DNA from: Xanthomonas melonis
Lineage (GTDB): Bacteria > Pseudomonadota > Gammaproteobacteria > Xanthomonadales > Xanthomonadaceae
NCBI RefSeq assembly: GCF_020783655.1
Contig: NZ_JAJGQH010000002.1
Coordinates: 186,001 to 250,000 of the forward strand
Length of the DNA: 64,000 bases
Direction of reading: 5' to 3'
Part shown: in pieces, positions 25,020 through 34,352 of the stretch
Layout of the letters: every line of letters starts with the position of its first letter
How positions within the stretch are numbered: the first letter of the stretch is position 1
Translations under genes and position numbers: made by a program
The notes under the pieces: generated by a model
Told to the model about the DNA's origin: nothing
Seen by the model: the letters and a program-made list of their open reading frames with translations, nothing else
The model's database searches: none

Positions 25020-27373
25020 GCGCTTTGCCCCTCGTTGAGACGTTCTGCGGTGTGCCGGCGCAGCACCACGCGGGCAGCCAGCGCCAGCAACAGCGCCAGC
25101 AGCACCACGGTCAACGCCAGCCACACCGGGTGGTGTGAGAAGTACCAGCGCAACCAGGTCGGCAGCGGCAGGTGCCCGACATAATAGGTCTGGTTGCCGA
25201 CCAGGCTGGTGACCTTCTTCTGCTGCAGCAGCACCACGCTGCCCTGGAAGTCCTTGAGCAGGGCCGGGTCGAACCAGGCATCGAACAGGCGGCTCATGTT
25301 GGCCGGGTCTTCGGTCTGGAACGCCACCACGCTGCGACCGGATTTCAACGGCGATTCGAAACCCATCAACAGCACGTCGTCCGGCTGCGGCTGCAGCGCG
25401 ATCTCGGCGGTGGTCGGCAGGTCGGTGCGACGCGCGTCGAAGGACAGGAAGCCCGGCAGCTTGTCCAACAGCCAGTCGGTCAGGCCCATGCGCCGGCTTT
25501 GCCCGTCCTGGCTCAGCGGCAGTTGCGCCTGCCATTGTTTGAACAGGGGCTGCGAGGTGGCGCTGCCGAGCAGCAGCAGGTCGCGATCGGCGTGTTGCTG
25601 GATCGCGCTGGCGCCGATGATCTGCGCATGCAGCGCCGGGTAGCCGGTGGAGGCGCCAAAACGGCCAAGCAGGGTCAGCACATTGCCCAGATCCTGGTCG
25701 CCGGGATTGTTGGGCAGCACGATGGTCGACTCGGACAGGTCGGCCAACCGGGTGAACGGATAACCGGCATTGGCGAAGGCGGCCAGGTTCGGCATCGCCA
25801 TGTAGTGGTGGAAGCCACTCAGGTCGATGGTGGAATCGGCATCGATGGCGCCGGAGACGTCCGGGAAGGTGTTCTTGCATTCCTCGCCCTGCGGGCGATC
25901 GAAGAAGAAGTGGAAGCGCAGCTGGCTGTTGGCCGAGAACGCGCCCACCGGCAAGGTCAGATCCTGATGCACCGGCATGCTGCCGCGCGCACCCAGGCTG
26001 TTCCACCAGCGCACCGGGGTGGATTCGGCATACGGGCGCCCGGTCAGCGGCAGCGTGGTCACGAACGACTCGTTGATGCTGACGTTGAGCGCGGACTTGT
26101 TGTCCACCTCCGGCACCGTGTAGCGGTACTTCAACGCCACCGGAATGCCGTCGCGTTCCCACACGAACAGGTCCGGCGGCAGCTGCAGGCTCACCCGGAT
26201 CAGGTCCGGGTGATAGCCGGTGACGTTGAGCGCGCCGGGCTGGCTGACCAGATCGCCGAAGCGCACCGGATGCTCGCTGGACACCCACTTGGGCGCGTCG
26301 TAGGGCTGGCGCGGCGCCGGTGCGGACATCTCGCCGATCCGGGCCACCGCACCGGTCAACGGCGCACGCAGCGCCAGTGCGGCGGCGGCGCGCTGCAATT
26401 CCTCGGTCGTGCGGCCGAGCACCAGCAGCAGCTTGCCGTTGGGATCGGTCGGGTTGACCACCACCGCCACGGTCGGGCCGCGGATATCGGCCACGCCGCT
26501 GTCGGCGGTGGCGAATTGCGCCGGCAAGGTGGCGGGGGTGGCCAACACCACCGCATTGCCGCTGGCCGGCAGGGCCGTGGTCGAGGCCGGGAACACCGCG
26601 CCGCGATATCCGGCCAGGGTGCCGAACCACGAGGCCACCGTGCCGGCCGCCTGCAGCGTGGCCAGATCCGGCTGCTGCGGGAAATAGAACGGCAGTTCCA
26701 GCCGGCGCGTGTCGCGCACATCGAAGAACGGCACCGGCAGCAGCGCCAGGTTGTTGGCCAGCGCCAGCGGCGTGGTGGTCAGCGACAGGCTGGTGGCCGC
26801 GTCCACGTTCGCCCACAGGCTGCTGTGATCGGGGTCTTCGCACTCGCGCGTGTAGTGGCCGATCAGCTGCAGGTTGAGCTGGTTGTAGTCGGTGATCAGG
26901 CGCGGATCGACCGGCAGATCGGCCGAGAGCAGCTTGCCGGCATTGGCCTTGTCGGTCGGCAAGGTGGCCACGGTGACGCCGTTGATGGTGACCTTGACGT
27001 GCGACAGGTCCGGCAACAGCGACGGCGAATAGCTGTACTTGAGGTTGAGCGTGGCGGCGGTGACGATCTCGTCGCTGCGCACGCTGAAGGGCACGCCGGC
27101 GCTGCCCTGCACGCCGCGCAAGGTGATCTCGTAATCGATGCCCAGATCGCGCAGCGTGGCCGCGCGCGTGCTGCCGGCCGGCAGCGGCGCCCCCGGCGCC
27201 TCTGGTGCGGCGGACGCAATCGTGGCCTGCGGATCGGCGCCGGCCGGCGCTGCGGATGGCACGGCCTGCTGCGCCTGCGCCAGTCCGGTCAGCAGGGTGA
27301 GCGCGCAGGTCAACAAGGCGGGGGACATTCGCATCAATCGGTTCTTGGCGAGGGAAAGGGACACAGCACGCAT
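25016..27373 (-). CDS. bcsB: Cellulose synthase periplasmic subunit BcsB
   Basis: BcsB is the periplasmic partner of BcsA; it guides the polymer and anchors to the inner membrane by one C-terminal helix. The 785-residue product has a signal peptide ending near A-Q-A, alternating carbohydrate-binding and ferredoxin-like domains, and a C-terminal membrane segment (L-A-L-T-V-V-L-L-A-L-L-L-A-L) followed by a basic tail. The start used lies five bases after the bcsA stop. A second ATG 13 codons in (M-R-M-S-P) gives a more standard signal peptide and may be the true one. Confidence 0.93.
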   Translation of the reverse strand: MRAVSLSLAKNRLMRMSPALLTCALTLLTGLAQAQQAVPSAAPAGADPQATIASAAPEAPGAPLPAGSTRAATLRDLGIDYEITLRGVQGSAGVPFSVRSDEIVTAATLNLKYSYSPSLLPDLSHVKVTINGVTVATLPTDKANAGKLLSADLPVDPRLITDYNQLNLQLIGHYTRECEDPDHSSLWANVDAATSLSLTTTPLALANNLALLPVPFFDVRDTRRLELPFYFPQQPDLATLQAAGTVASWFGTLAGYRGAVFPASTTALPASGNAVVLATPATLPAQFATADSGVADIRGPTVAVVVNPTDPNGKLLLVLGRTTEELQRAAAALALRAPLTGAVARIGEMSAPAPRQPYDAPKWVSSEHPVRFGDLVSQPGALNVTGYHPDLIRVSLQLPPDLFVWERDGIPVALKYRYTVPEVDNKSALNVSINESFVTTLPLTGRPYAESTPVRWWNSLGARGSMPVHQDLTLPVGAFSANSQLRFHFFFDRPQGEECKNTFPDVSGAIDADSTIDLSGFHHYMAMPNLAAFANAGYPFTRLADLSESTIVLPNNPGDQDLGNVLTLLGRFGASTGYPALHAQIIGASAIQQHADRDLLLLGSATSQPLFKQWQAQLPLSQDGQSRRMGLTDWLLDKLPGFLSFDARRTDLPTTAEIALQPQPDDVLLMGFESPLKSGRSVVAFQTEDPANMSRLFDAWFDPALLKDFQGSVVLLQQKKVTSLVGNQTYYVGHLPLPTWLRWYFSHHPVWLALTVVLLALLLALAARVVLRRHTAERLNEGQSA

Positions 27374-27378
27374 CGAAC

Positions 27379-29523
27379 TCACGACTCCAGATCCAGCGGA
27401 CGCGCCGGGCGGAAACCCTGCCGTGCGCTGTCCACCATGTGCCGGCCCAGCCGCCCGAATCCGCGCGCGCTGGCTTCCAGCACCTGGCCCATCGAGCGCC
27501 AGAACGAATCGCGGTCGTGCTGGCCCCACTGCGACAGCCAGATATCGGCGCGCGCGAAGGTGGACGCCACCAGCCAGCGTTCCTGTTCCATCGACATCTG
27601 CGTGAACTGGATGCTGACCTGGCCGTCGCGATCCTGCCGCACCACCGCCGGCAAGGTCTGTTCGATGCCACGATGGCTCAGGCCGATCTGGACCGGCAGG
27701 CCGGGTTCGATCGGCTGCGGCTGATCAAGCTTGATTGCCATGCCGCCGGTGGAAAAATTCAGCGAGCGGCTGGCCAGCACGTTGCCATCGGGCAGGTACA
27801 GGTTGACCGGGATATCCAGCGGCACGCGGTGTGCGCTGCGCACCTGGCGGGTTTCGCTGGCAGTGGCGATCGTGGCGCCCAGCAGCACCATGTTGTACAG
27901 CGTCCAGGCCAGGTTGAACCAGATCGTCTGCTGCTCGCCGCTGCCGCCCACATAGATCAGCCGCAGCACGCCGGCCACCACGCCCACCACGTTGAGCAGC
28001 AGCAGGAACAGATAGGGCTTGGCGATCTGCGCGTCGAAATAGCTGCGCGCCACCAGGCCACCCTTCGGGGTCACGTTGAACTTGCCCAGCTTGGGATTGA
28101 TCAGCGCCACCAGCGTCGGGCGGAAGATGTACCAGGCCAGCGTGGTCTCGTAGACCTCGTTCCATAGCAGATGCCGGAACCGGCTTTGCACGCGCAGATT
28201 GGTCAGGTTCGCTTGCAGGATGTGCGGCAAGGCGTACGCCAGGATCATCAGGGCCGAGGCCTGGATCACGTGCGCACCGAAGAACAGGTAGGCCAGCGGC
28301 GCGGTGAGGTAGATGATGCGCGGCAACCCATAGAAGAAGTGCAGCATCGCATTGAGATAGCACAACCGCTGCGAGAGCCTGAGCCCGCGGCCGAGCAAGG
28401 GATTGTCGATACGGGCGATCTGCGCCATGCCGCGCGCCCAGCGGATGCGCTGCGCCACGTGGCCGGACAGGCTTTCGGTGGCCAGGCCCGCGGCCTGCGG
28501 GATGGCCAGATACGCGGTGCGATAGCCGCGGCGCTGCAACTTGAGCGCGGTGTGCGCGTCCTCGGTGACGGTTTCCACCGCCACCCCGCCCACCTCTTCC
28601 AGCGCGGTGCGCTTGATCACCGCGCACGACCCGCAGAAGAAGGTGGCATTCCACTGATCGTTGCCATCCTGCAGCAGGCCATAGAACAGCTCGCCCTCGT
28701 TGGGCACCTTGCCGTGGGTGTCCAGGTTGCGTTCGAACGGATCCGGCGAGAAGAAATAGTGCGGCATCTGCACCAGCGCCAGCTTGGTGTCGCGCAGGAA
28801 CCAGCCCATCGCCACCTGCAGGAACGAGCGGGTGGGAATATGGTCGCAATCGAAGATCGCCACGTACTCGCCGCTGCACTTCTTCAAGGCGGCGTTGATG
28901 TTGCCGGCCTTGGCGTGCGCATTGTTGGTGCGGGTGACGTAGTTGATGCCGACCTCGGCGCAGAAGTCGCGGAACTCGTCGCGGCGGCCGTCGTCGAGCA
29001 GGTGGATGGTGATCTTGCCGGCCGGCCAATCGATCACGCTGGCGGCCAGCACGGTGGTGCGCACCACCGACAGCGGCTCGTTGTAGGTGGGAATGAACAC
29101 GTCCACGCTCGGCCACAGGCTCTGGTCGGACGGCAGCGGCACCGGCTTGCGGTTGAGCGGCCACAGCACCTGGAAATAGCCCAGCACCAGGATCACGAAG
29201 GCATACAGCTCGGCACCCAGCAGGCCCAGGCCGAGGATGAAATCCACCGCACTGCCCACGCCCATGGTCTGGGTCATGCGCCACCAGATGTAGCGGCACG
29301 ACACTGCCAGCGACATGCCCATCATCATCAGGATGACCAGGCGTCCGCCGCGGTTGCGCACCGCCAGCGCCACGGCGAACAGCACGCCGGAGAACACCAG
29401 CTGCTGGTTCACGTCCATCGGCACGGCCACCACGAACACCAGCAGCAACGCACCCAGCAACCACAGCGCCCAGGTCGCCAGCCTGGGCAACGGTGATGCG
29501 GAACGGGCACGGGTCTCGGTCAT
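27379..29523 (-). CDS. bcsA: Cellulose synthase catalytic subunit BcsA (UDP-forming)
   Basis: BcsA polymerises glucose from UDP-glucose and pushes the chain through the inner membrane. The 714-residue protein has membrane segments before and after a GT2 core with D-D-G (177-179), D-C-D-H (225-228), T-E-D (320-322) and Q-R-I-R-W (358-362). The PilZ domain follows, with R562-x3-R566 and N589-F-S-T-G-G; these are the cyclic di-GMP binding motifs, so the enzyme should be activated by that messenger. The ATG at M-T-E-T-R was chosen over a longer frame that lacks support. bcsB begins five bases after the stop. Confidence 0.96.
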   Translation of the reverse strand: MTETRARSASPLPRLATWALWLLGALLLVFVVAVPMDVNQQLVFSGVLFAVALAVRNRGGRLVILMMMGMSLAVSCRYIWWRMTQTMGVGSAVDFILGLGLLGAELYAFVILVLGYFQVLWPLNRKPVPLPSDQSLWPSVDVFIPTYNEPLSVVRTTVLAASVIDWPAGKITIHLLDDGRRDEFRDFCAEVGINYVTRTNNAHAKAGNINAALKKCSGEYVAIFDCDHIPTRSFLQVAMGWFLRDTKLALVQMPHYFFSPDPFERNLDTHGKVPNEGELFYGLLQDGNDQWNATFFCGSCAVIKRTALEEVGGVAVETVTEDAHTALKLQRRGYRTAYLAIPQAAGLATESLSGHVAQRIRWARGMAQIARIDNPLLGRGLRLSQRLCYLNAMLHFFYGLPRIIYLTAPLAYLFFGAHVIQASALMILAYALPHILQANLTNLRVQSRFRHLLWNEVYETTLAWYIFRPTLVALINPKLGKFNVTPKGGLVARSYFDAQIAKPYLFLLLLNVVGVVAGVLRLIYVGGSGEQQTIWFNLAWTLYNMVLLGATIATASETRQVRSAHRVPLDIPVNLYLPDGNVLASRSLNFSTGGMAIKLDQPQPIEPGLPVQIGLSHRGIEQTLPAVVRQDRDGQVSIQFTQMSMEQERWLVASTFARADIWLSQWGQHDRDSFWRSMGQVLEASARGFGRLGRHMVDSARQGFRPARPLDLES

Positions 29524-29605
29524 CGGGCGGATCCTTTCTGGCGTGGCGGCAAACGGAACGGGCAAGCGCAGCGGCGCTTGCGGCAAGTGACTCAATCGAG
29601 CGCGA

Positions 29606-30082
29606 TCACCGCGAGCGCAGCCGCTTGAGCGGGCTGTGCGCCGAGCCGCGCGCATCGGCCTGCAACAGCCGCTGGAACAGGCGCTCCAGGGGTGTCTGCG
29701 CCGGCCGCTCGGGCGGGGTCAGCCCGCGCGGGCCGGGCTCGTCGAGTTGGCGCAGCTTGCGCAATGGCGCCAGTGCATCGGCCGGTAGGCTGGCCGCCTG
29801 CTCGGCGGACGCAGCGGCGTGCGGCGCAAGCCAGGTCGGCACTCCCGGCGCCGCTGCCGGTACGGGCGGCGGCACAGGCGCAGGCGGCGCGACCGCTTCC
29901 TGCGCGGGCGGCGCGGCCTCGGCGGCGGGTGCCGCATCGGGCGCCGCCGCGCCCGGCTTGCGCGGCGGCAGCTGGGGATACGCGAAGTCGTGATACCCCT
30001 CGCCCGCTTGCGTTCCCAGCCGTGCGAACAGGCCAGACACGTCGTCGTGCCCGGATGCGTTCCTGGTGTTCTTCGGTGCCAT
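29606..30082 (-). CDS. bcsP: Cellulose biosynthesis accessory protein BcsP-like
   Basis: A 158-residue cytoplasmic protein without a signal peptide. It has a short N-terminal D-D-V-S-G-L-F-A-R-L-G segment, then a long Pro/Ala-rich stretch (about 40-95) and an Arg/Leu-rich C-terminal helix with P-L-E-R-L-F-Q-R-L-L. Proline-rich proteins of this kind, named BcsP, precede bcsA in many betaproteobacterial and some gammaproteobacterial cellulose operons. Sequence evidence alone is modest, and the call rests largely on position between bcsD and bcsA. Confidence 0.7.
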   Translation of the reverse strand: MAPKNTRNASGHDDVSGLFARLGTQAGEGYHDFAYPQLPPRKPGAAAPDAAPAAEAAPPAQEAVAPPAPVPPPVPAAAPGVPTWLAPHAAASAEQAASLPADALAPLRKLRQLDEPGPRGLTPPERPAQTPLERLFQRLLQADARGSAHSPLKRLRSR

Positions 30083-30110
30083 CACATTCCCCTTACCCGA
30101 TCGCACATGC

Positions 30111-30566
30111 TCATGCCGTTCGCGCCAGTACGAACTGGCGCAGATCGACGGTGTCGCCCGGCACGGTCTGCACCGCCAGGCCAGCCAGCATCCCCAATTG
30201 CTGGAACCACCCTTCATACACGCCCTGCAGGAAGCCGTCGCTCCATGCGGCCCCCTCCAGCACCACGCTCAACGGCGCACCGGCATGCAGGATCTGCACG
30301 TGATCGGCCTGTTCGTCCATTGCGCACCGGCCCCAGTCGCAGCTGTCCCAGACCGCATTGGCGGCCTGCTGCAGCTCCTCCAGCGTCGCACACGGCAGCA
30401 ACCGGTGCGCGCGCGCGAAGCGGCTGCCGATGCGGGCCATCAGCATCGCCAGATCCTGCTCGGGCAGCTCGGCGCCGAACTCCTCGGCCATCGCACGCAC
30501 GAATCCCGACCATTGCCGGGAACAGCTGCGAGTGCGGTACAGCGACAACGGATCCGGTGCTGGCAT
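30111..30566 (-). CDS. bcsD: Cellulose synthase subunit BcsD
   Basis: The 151-residue product lacks a signal peptide in its predicted N-terminus and matches the BcsD/CesD family in size and pattern: an N-terminal helix with Q-W-S-G-F-V-R-A-M-A-E-E-F, a central W-D-S-C-D-W-G-R-C, and a C-terminal G-V-Y-E-G-W-F-Q-Q-L-G. In Komagataeibacter this protein forms an octameric ring that helps order glucan chains into ribbons. It is the first gene of the bcs operon; 28 bases separate it from bcsP. The start M-P-A-P-D lacks a clear ribosome site, so an earlier start is possible. Confidence 0.82.
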   Translation of the reverse strand: MPAPDPLSLYRTRSCSRQWSGFVRAMAEEFGAELPEQDLAMLMARIGSRFARAHRLLPCATLEELQQAANAVWDSCDWGRCAMDEQADHVQILHAGAPLSVVLEGAAWSDGFLQGVYEGWFQQLGMLAGLAVQTVPGDTVDLRQFVLARTA

Positions 30567-30741
30567 TTCGGGAGCTTTCGCGAAGGAGGGACACCACATA
30601 CGACAGATGCACCAGAAGTGATGCAAGCGTGATGCCAATGTTAACGCCTGCCAACTGCCAATTGAGAGATACATCTCACTTTTTCAGCCATACCCCGACA
30701 GCGGCTGCGCACCAGCGGCAGATTGCGCCAACCTGCGTCGC

Positions 30742-31950
30742 TCACTGCCGCGCGCAGTCACCTTGCTCGGCAGCCTGTTCGGCGGTCGGGGCCAGCCCGA
30801 ACACGGTGCGCAGATAGCGCAGATAGCCGGCGTCCTCGCACATGCTCTTGCCCGGCGAATCGCTGAGCTTGGCCACCGGCTGGCCGTTGCAGCGGACCAT
30901 CTTGATCACGATCTGCAGCGGCGTTGGCCCCAGGTCGTTGGTCAGGCTGGTGCCCACCCCGAAGGCCAGCCGGCAGCGGGCATGGAAGTGCTGGTACAGC
31001 TTCATCACCTTGTCGATGTTGAGGCCATCGCTGAAGACCAGCACCTTGGTCCTGGGATCGATGCGATGGGCTTCCAGGTGCGCAATCACCCGCTCGCCCC
31101 ATTCGAACGGGTCGCCCGAGTCGTGGCGCATGCCGTCGAACAGTTTGCAGAAGTACAGATCGAAGTCGCGCAGGAAGGCATCCAGCCCCACCACGTCCGA
31201 CAGCGCAATGCCCAGATCGCCACGGTATTCGCGTGCCCACGACTCCAGCGCGGCCACCTGCGAATCGCGCAGCCGCGGTCCCAGCGCCTGGAACGCCTGC
31301 AGGTACTCGTGCGCCATCGTGCCCAGCGGGGTCAGCCCGTAATGCTTGGCGAAGTACACATTGCTGGTGCCCACGAACTGCCCGCCCAGGCCATCGCGCA
31401 GCAGCGGCAGCAGCTCGCCGTGCCAATGCCGCGAGTAACGGCGCCGGGTGCCGTAATCGGCGATCTTGCAGCCGGCCGGCATGCTGCGCAGGCTGGCGAT
31501 CTTCTCGCGCAGGCGGCAGCGGCCTTCCTCGAAATCCGGCTCGGAGGTGTTGCGGAACCACACCTCGTTGATGATCGCCAGCAGCGGCACTTCGAACAGG
31601 ATGGTATGCAGCCACGGCCCGCGGATGGTCAGCTCGATCTCGCCAGGGTGGGCAGCCGATGCCGACAGCTGCAGATACTTGCGATCCAGCTGGAACAGCG
31701 CCAGGAAGTCGGCGAAGTCCGGCTTGATGAAGCGCAGGCCGCGCAGGTAGTCCACCTCGTCCTCGCGCAGGCGCAACCGGCACAGTGCGTCGATCTCGCG
31801 CGAGATTTCATCGATGAACCGGGCCAGATCCACCCCGGGCGTGCGGCATTTGAAGCGGTACTCGACCTGGGCGGCCGGGTGCTGATGCAGCACCGCCTGC
31901 ATCATGGTGAACTTGTACAGATCGGTGTCGAGCAGCGAATGGATGATCAT
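30742..31950 (-). CDS. pncB: Nicotinate phosphoribosyltransferase PncB
   Basis: PncB joins nicotinate and phosphoribosyl pyrophosphate to nicotinate mononucleotide with ATP hydrolysis, recycling NAD breakdown products. The 402-residue protein begins with the family hallmark [14 protein letters not shown] and contains [15 protein letters not shown], and [12 protein letters not shown] near the active site. It stands between the bcs operon and the xag-like cluster on the same strand, with gaps of 175 and 78 bases. Confidence 0.96.
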   Translation of the reverse strand: MIIHSLLDTDLYKFTMMQAVLHQHPAAQVEYRFKCRTPGVDLARFIDEISREIDALCRLRLREDEVDYLRGLRFIKPDFADFLALFQLDRKYLQLSASAAHPGEIELTIRGPWLHTILFEVPLLAIINEVWFRNTSEPDFEEGRCRLREKIASLRSMPAGCKIADYGTRRRYSRHWHGELLPLLRDGLGGQFVGTSNVYFAKHYGLTPLGTMAHEYLQAFQALGPRLRDSQVAALESWAREYRGDLGIALSDVVGLDAFLRDFDLYFCKLFDGMRHDSGDPFEWGERVIAHLEAHRIDPRTKVLVFSDGLNIDKVMKLYQHFHARCRLAFGVGTSLTNDLGPTPLQIVIKMVRCNGQPVAKLSDSPGKSMCEDAGYLRYLRTVFGLAPTAEQAAEQGDCARQ

Positions 31951-32028
31951 GCGGCCCGATTATGCCCGCCGCCGCGCGCAACCGCCGTGCACATGCTGGT
32001 GGGCCGACGATCGCCGCCAGCCCGCCCC

Positions 32029-32997
32029 TCAGCGTGCCAGCACCTGCTGCGCCGGCTTGCCCTGCACGGTGAAGTCGCTGTCGCCCGGGCCGCCGGCCTC
32101 GGGGTCGGTGTACCAGCACCATAACGCCACACCGTCGATGCCGTGCGCCTGCAGCACCGTGCGCCACTGTTGCAGCACCTGCAGCTGCAGCTGCGTGTCC
32201 ACTGCCGCGCTGCGCTGTTCCGGACTTTCCCATGGCGCGGCCAGGCTTCCGCGCGCCGAGCGCAGGCCCAGCTCGGCCACCCACACCGGCTTGCCCACGC
32301 GCTGCCCCAGCCGCTGCAGCCGCTGCGCGGCGGCGTTCATCTCCGCCGTGCGTGCGGTGGCCGCCTCCGACAGGCGCGGATACAGACTGGTACCCACCGC
32401 ATCGAACAGCGACCAGTAGCGAAAGCCCTCGGCATGCTCCATTCCGTCGGCCACATACAGCAGCTTGCCGCGGTAGACCTTGCGCACCGCCGCCACCAGC
32501 GCAGGCCATTGCGGCGCGTCCTGGAGCTTGCGCAGCTCGGTGCCGATCACCAGCGCCTCGGCGTGTTCGTCCTCGGCCAGCTGCGCCAGCGGCAACACCG
32601 CCTTCTGGTAGGCGGCGAACCAGGCGGCCTGATCGGCAGGAGCCAGCTCACCGGCCCAATGACCGGGAATCCACACATGCACCTTCAAGGTCGGATCCAG
32701 ACCCGCGCGATGACTCTGGCGTAGCGCGGCACGCATGGCCTCCAGGCTGCTGTCGCTGCCCAGCACCGGGTCGCTGGATTGCGGGGTCGCCTGCCACACG
32801 AAGGCCACCAGCAGCGCCTTGCTGGCGCCGGTCGCGGCCAGTGCCTGCAGCGATCGCCCGGCGGCGGGACTTTCCCACGGCGCGTTGGCCGAGACCTTGA
32901 CGTTGGCACCCATCCACATCGGCGCGGCCGCATTGCAACCATTCGCCAGCAGGCACACGCCCAGCACCGCAGCGAGCGTCAGAACGCGCCTGAACAT
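32029..32997 (-). CDS. Lipoprotein glycoside hydrolase of the GH113-like TIM-barrel type
   Basis: A 322-residue predicted lipoprotein with lipobox L-L-A-N-G-C (cysteine about residue 21). The body is a clan GH-A-like barrel: V-H-V-W-I-P-G-H-W, then L-V-I-G-T-E-L (candidate acid/base glutamate) and V-W-V-A-E-L-G (candidate nucleophile), with W-C-W-Y near the end. A mannanase- or glucanase-like activity is plausible. It overlaps the upstream membrane-protein gene by 19 bases and closes the four-gene cluster, so it probably trims the glycan made by the glycosyltransferase encoded two genes upstream. Confidence 0.78.
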   Translation of the reverse strand: MFRRVLTLAAVLGVCLLANGCNAAAPMWMGANVKVSANAPWESPAAGRSLQALAATGASKALLVAFVWQATPQSSDPVLGSDSSLEAMRAALRQSHRAGLDPTLKVHVWIPGHWAGELAPADQAAWFAAYQKAVLPLAQLAEDEHAEALVIGTELRKLQDAPQWPALVAAVRKVYRGKLLYVADGMEHAEGFRYWSLFDAVGTSLYPRLSEAATARTAEMNAAAQRLQRLGQRVGKPVWVAELGLRSARGSLAAPWESPEQRSAAVDTQLQLQVLQQWRTVLQAHGIDGVALWCWYTDPEAGGPGDSDFTVQGKPAQQVLAR

Positions 32998-34352
32998 GCG
33001 ACTGCAGCCTCGGTGGTGGATGCGGCCGCATCCTGCCCGCAGGTGGTCGCGCCCTGGGTGGCCCGCACGGTCTGCGGCGCTGCCGTCGGCGCTTGCGTGG
33101 CCGGCGCACCGGCCAGCGTCGAGGCACCGACATCGCCTGCTGCCTCGGCGTCGGCCTGTGGCGACTCGACCGCCACCGTTGCCGTGCGATCTACCGGCAG
33201 CGATACCGGCGGTGCCATCACCACTGCCTCGCCCCGCAGCAGTGCCTGTTCGTCGGCCGGCGTGGCGCGCAGCCAGCTCCCCCAACCCTGCGGCTGCACC
33301 CAGGCCGCACCCAGCAGGCCGAGCAACAGCAGGCCGGCCGCCTGACCGCGCTGGTCCGGCTGCAGGGCACGCAGCAGCAACGCGGCCGGCACCCACAGCA
33401 GCACCAACGCATCGAACCCGGCCCAGCCGAAGGCAAACGACAGCGCCGCCGCGCAGATCACCGTACCGGCGCTGGCAACCACACCCCGCGCGAGCGCGGC
33501 ACTGCGCGCGCGCAGCACCAGCGCCAGCACCGGGAAGCAGACCACTGCCGCCACGCCCCAGCGCACCGCCGGCAGCCAGTCCTCTGCCTGCGCGGCCAGC
33601 GGCAACGGCAGCGGATGCCCACCCTGCGCGATGCTCGACAACGTCGGCCATGGCGCATTGAACACGGTCAGATTGACGTAAGCCCACATACCGACCAGGA
33701 ACGCGAACGGCAGGTAGCACACCAGGTAGAACGACCCCGGCGCCTTGCGCAGCATCTGCGGCGGCATCACCAGCAGCAGCCACGGTGCCACCATCGTCGA
33801 CAGCGCCAGCGTCTGCAGGTCCAGGCACAGCAGAATGCACAGCCAGCCGGCGATGCGCAGGTAGGTGAAGGCTTCCACCGGCGCCTGCAGCCGGCGCAGC
33901 GTGCGGCACAGCCCGTAGAACGCCAGCAAGCCCACCGCCTGGCTGCCGCCGGCCGCGATCGGCAGCAGGAACAGCGGGTTGCCGCCCACCAGCAGGGTCA
34001 GCCCGCTGGCCCAGCCGCGCCCGAACACGCCGGCCAGATCGCGCCAGAGCAGCGACAAGAACAAGGCGTTGGCGGCCACCGCCAGGAACGGCCAGACCTG
34101 GAAAGGCAGCTGCCAGCGATGCAGCGCCAGCTCCACCGCCCACGCCAGCAGGCCGCTGGCCGGCACGCCGACGCCAGGCGCTGCGGCCGGTGCGGCGCCG
34201 CCCAGCGACTGCAGCAGCAATGGCTGACTCAGCAGCGACAGCGCCACCACCGCGACCAGGAACGCCGGCAGGCCGCTGTCGCGACGCGCCGCAGCCGGCT
34301 CACTCTTCGAGTGCGGCGCGGCGCTCGTTTTCCGAATGCTTGCTGATGCCAT
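32979..34352 (-). CDS. Polytopic inner-membrane protein of xag-like cluster
   Basis: A 457-residue protein with about ten hydrophobic segments between residues 28 and 365, then a hydrophilic Ala/Thr-rich tail of about 90 residues. I see no known catalytic motif. It overlaps the glycosyltransferase gene upstream by 53 bases and the glycosidase gene downstream by 19 bases, so all three are tightly coupled. It may act in glycan polymerisation, export or lipid-linked modification; its place in the cluster corresponds to the third gene of the Xanthomonas xag locus. Confidence 0.75.
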   Translation of the reverse strand: MASASIRKTSAAPHSKSEPAAARRDSGLPAFLVAVVALSLLSQPLLLQSLGGAAPAAAPGVGVPASGLLAWAVELALHRWQLPFQVWPFLAVAANALFLSLLWRDLAGVFGRGWASGLTLLVGGNPLFLLPIAAGGSQAVGLLAFYGLCRTLRRLQAPVEAFTYLRIAGWLCILLCLDLQTLALSTMVAPWLLLVMPPQMLRKAPGSFYLVCYLPFAFLVGMWAYVNLTVFNAPWPTLSSIAQGGHPLPLPLAAQAEDWLPAVRWGVAAVVCFPVLALVLRARSAALARGVVASAGTVICAAALSFAFGWAGFDALVLLWVPAALLLRALQPDQRGQAAGLLLLGLLGAAWVQPQGWGSWLRATPADEQALLRGEAVVMAPPVSLPVDRTATVAVESPQADAEAAGDVGASTLAGAPATQAPTAAPQTVRATQGATTCGQDAAASTTEAAVACSGAF

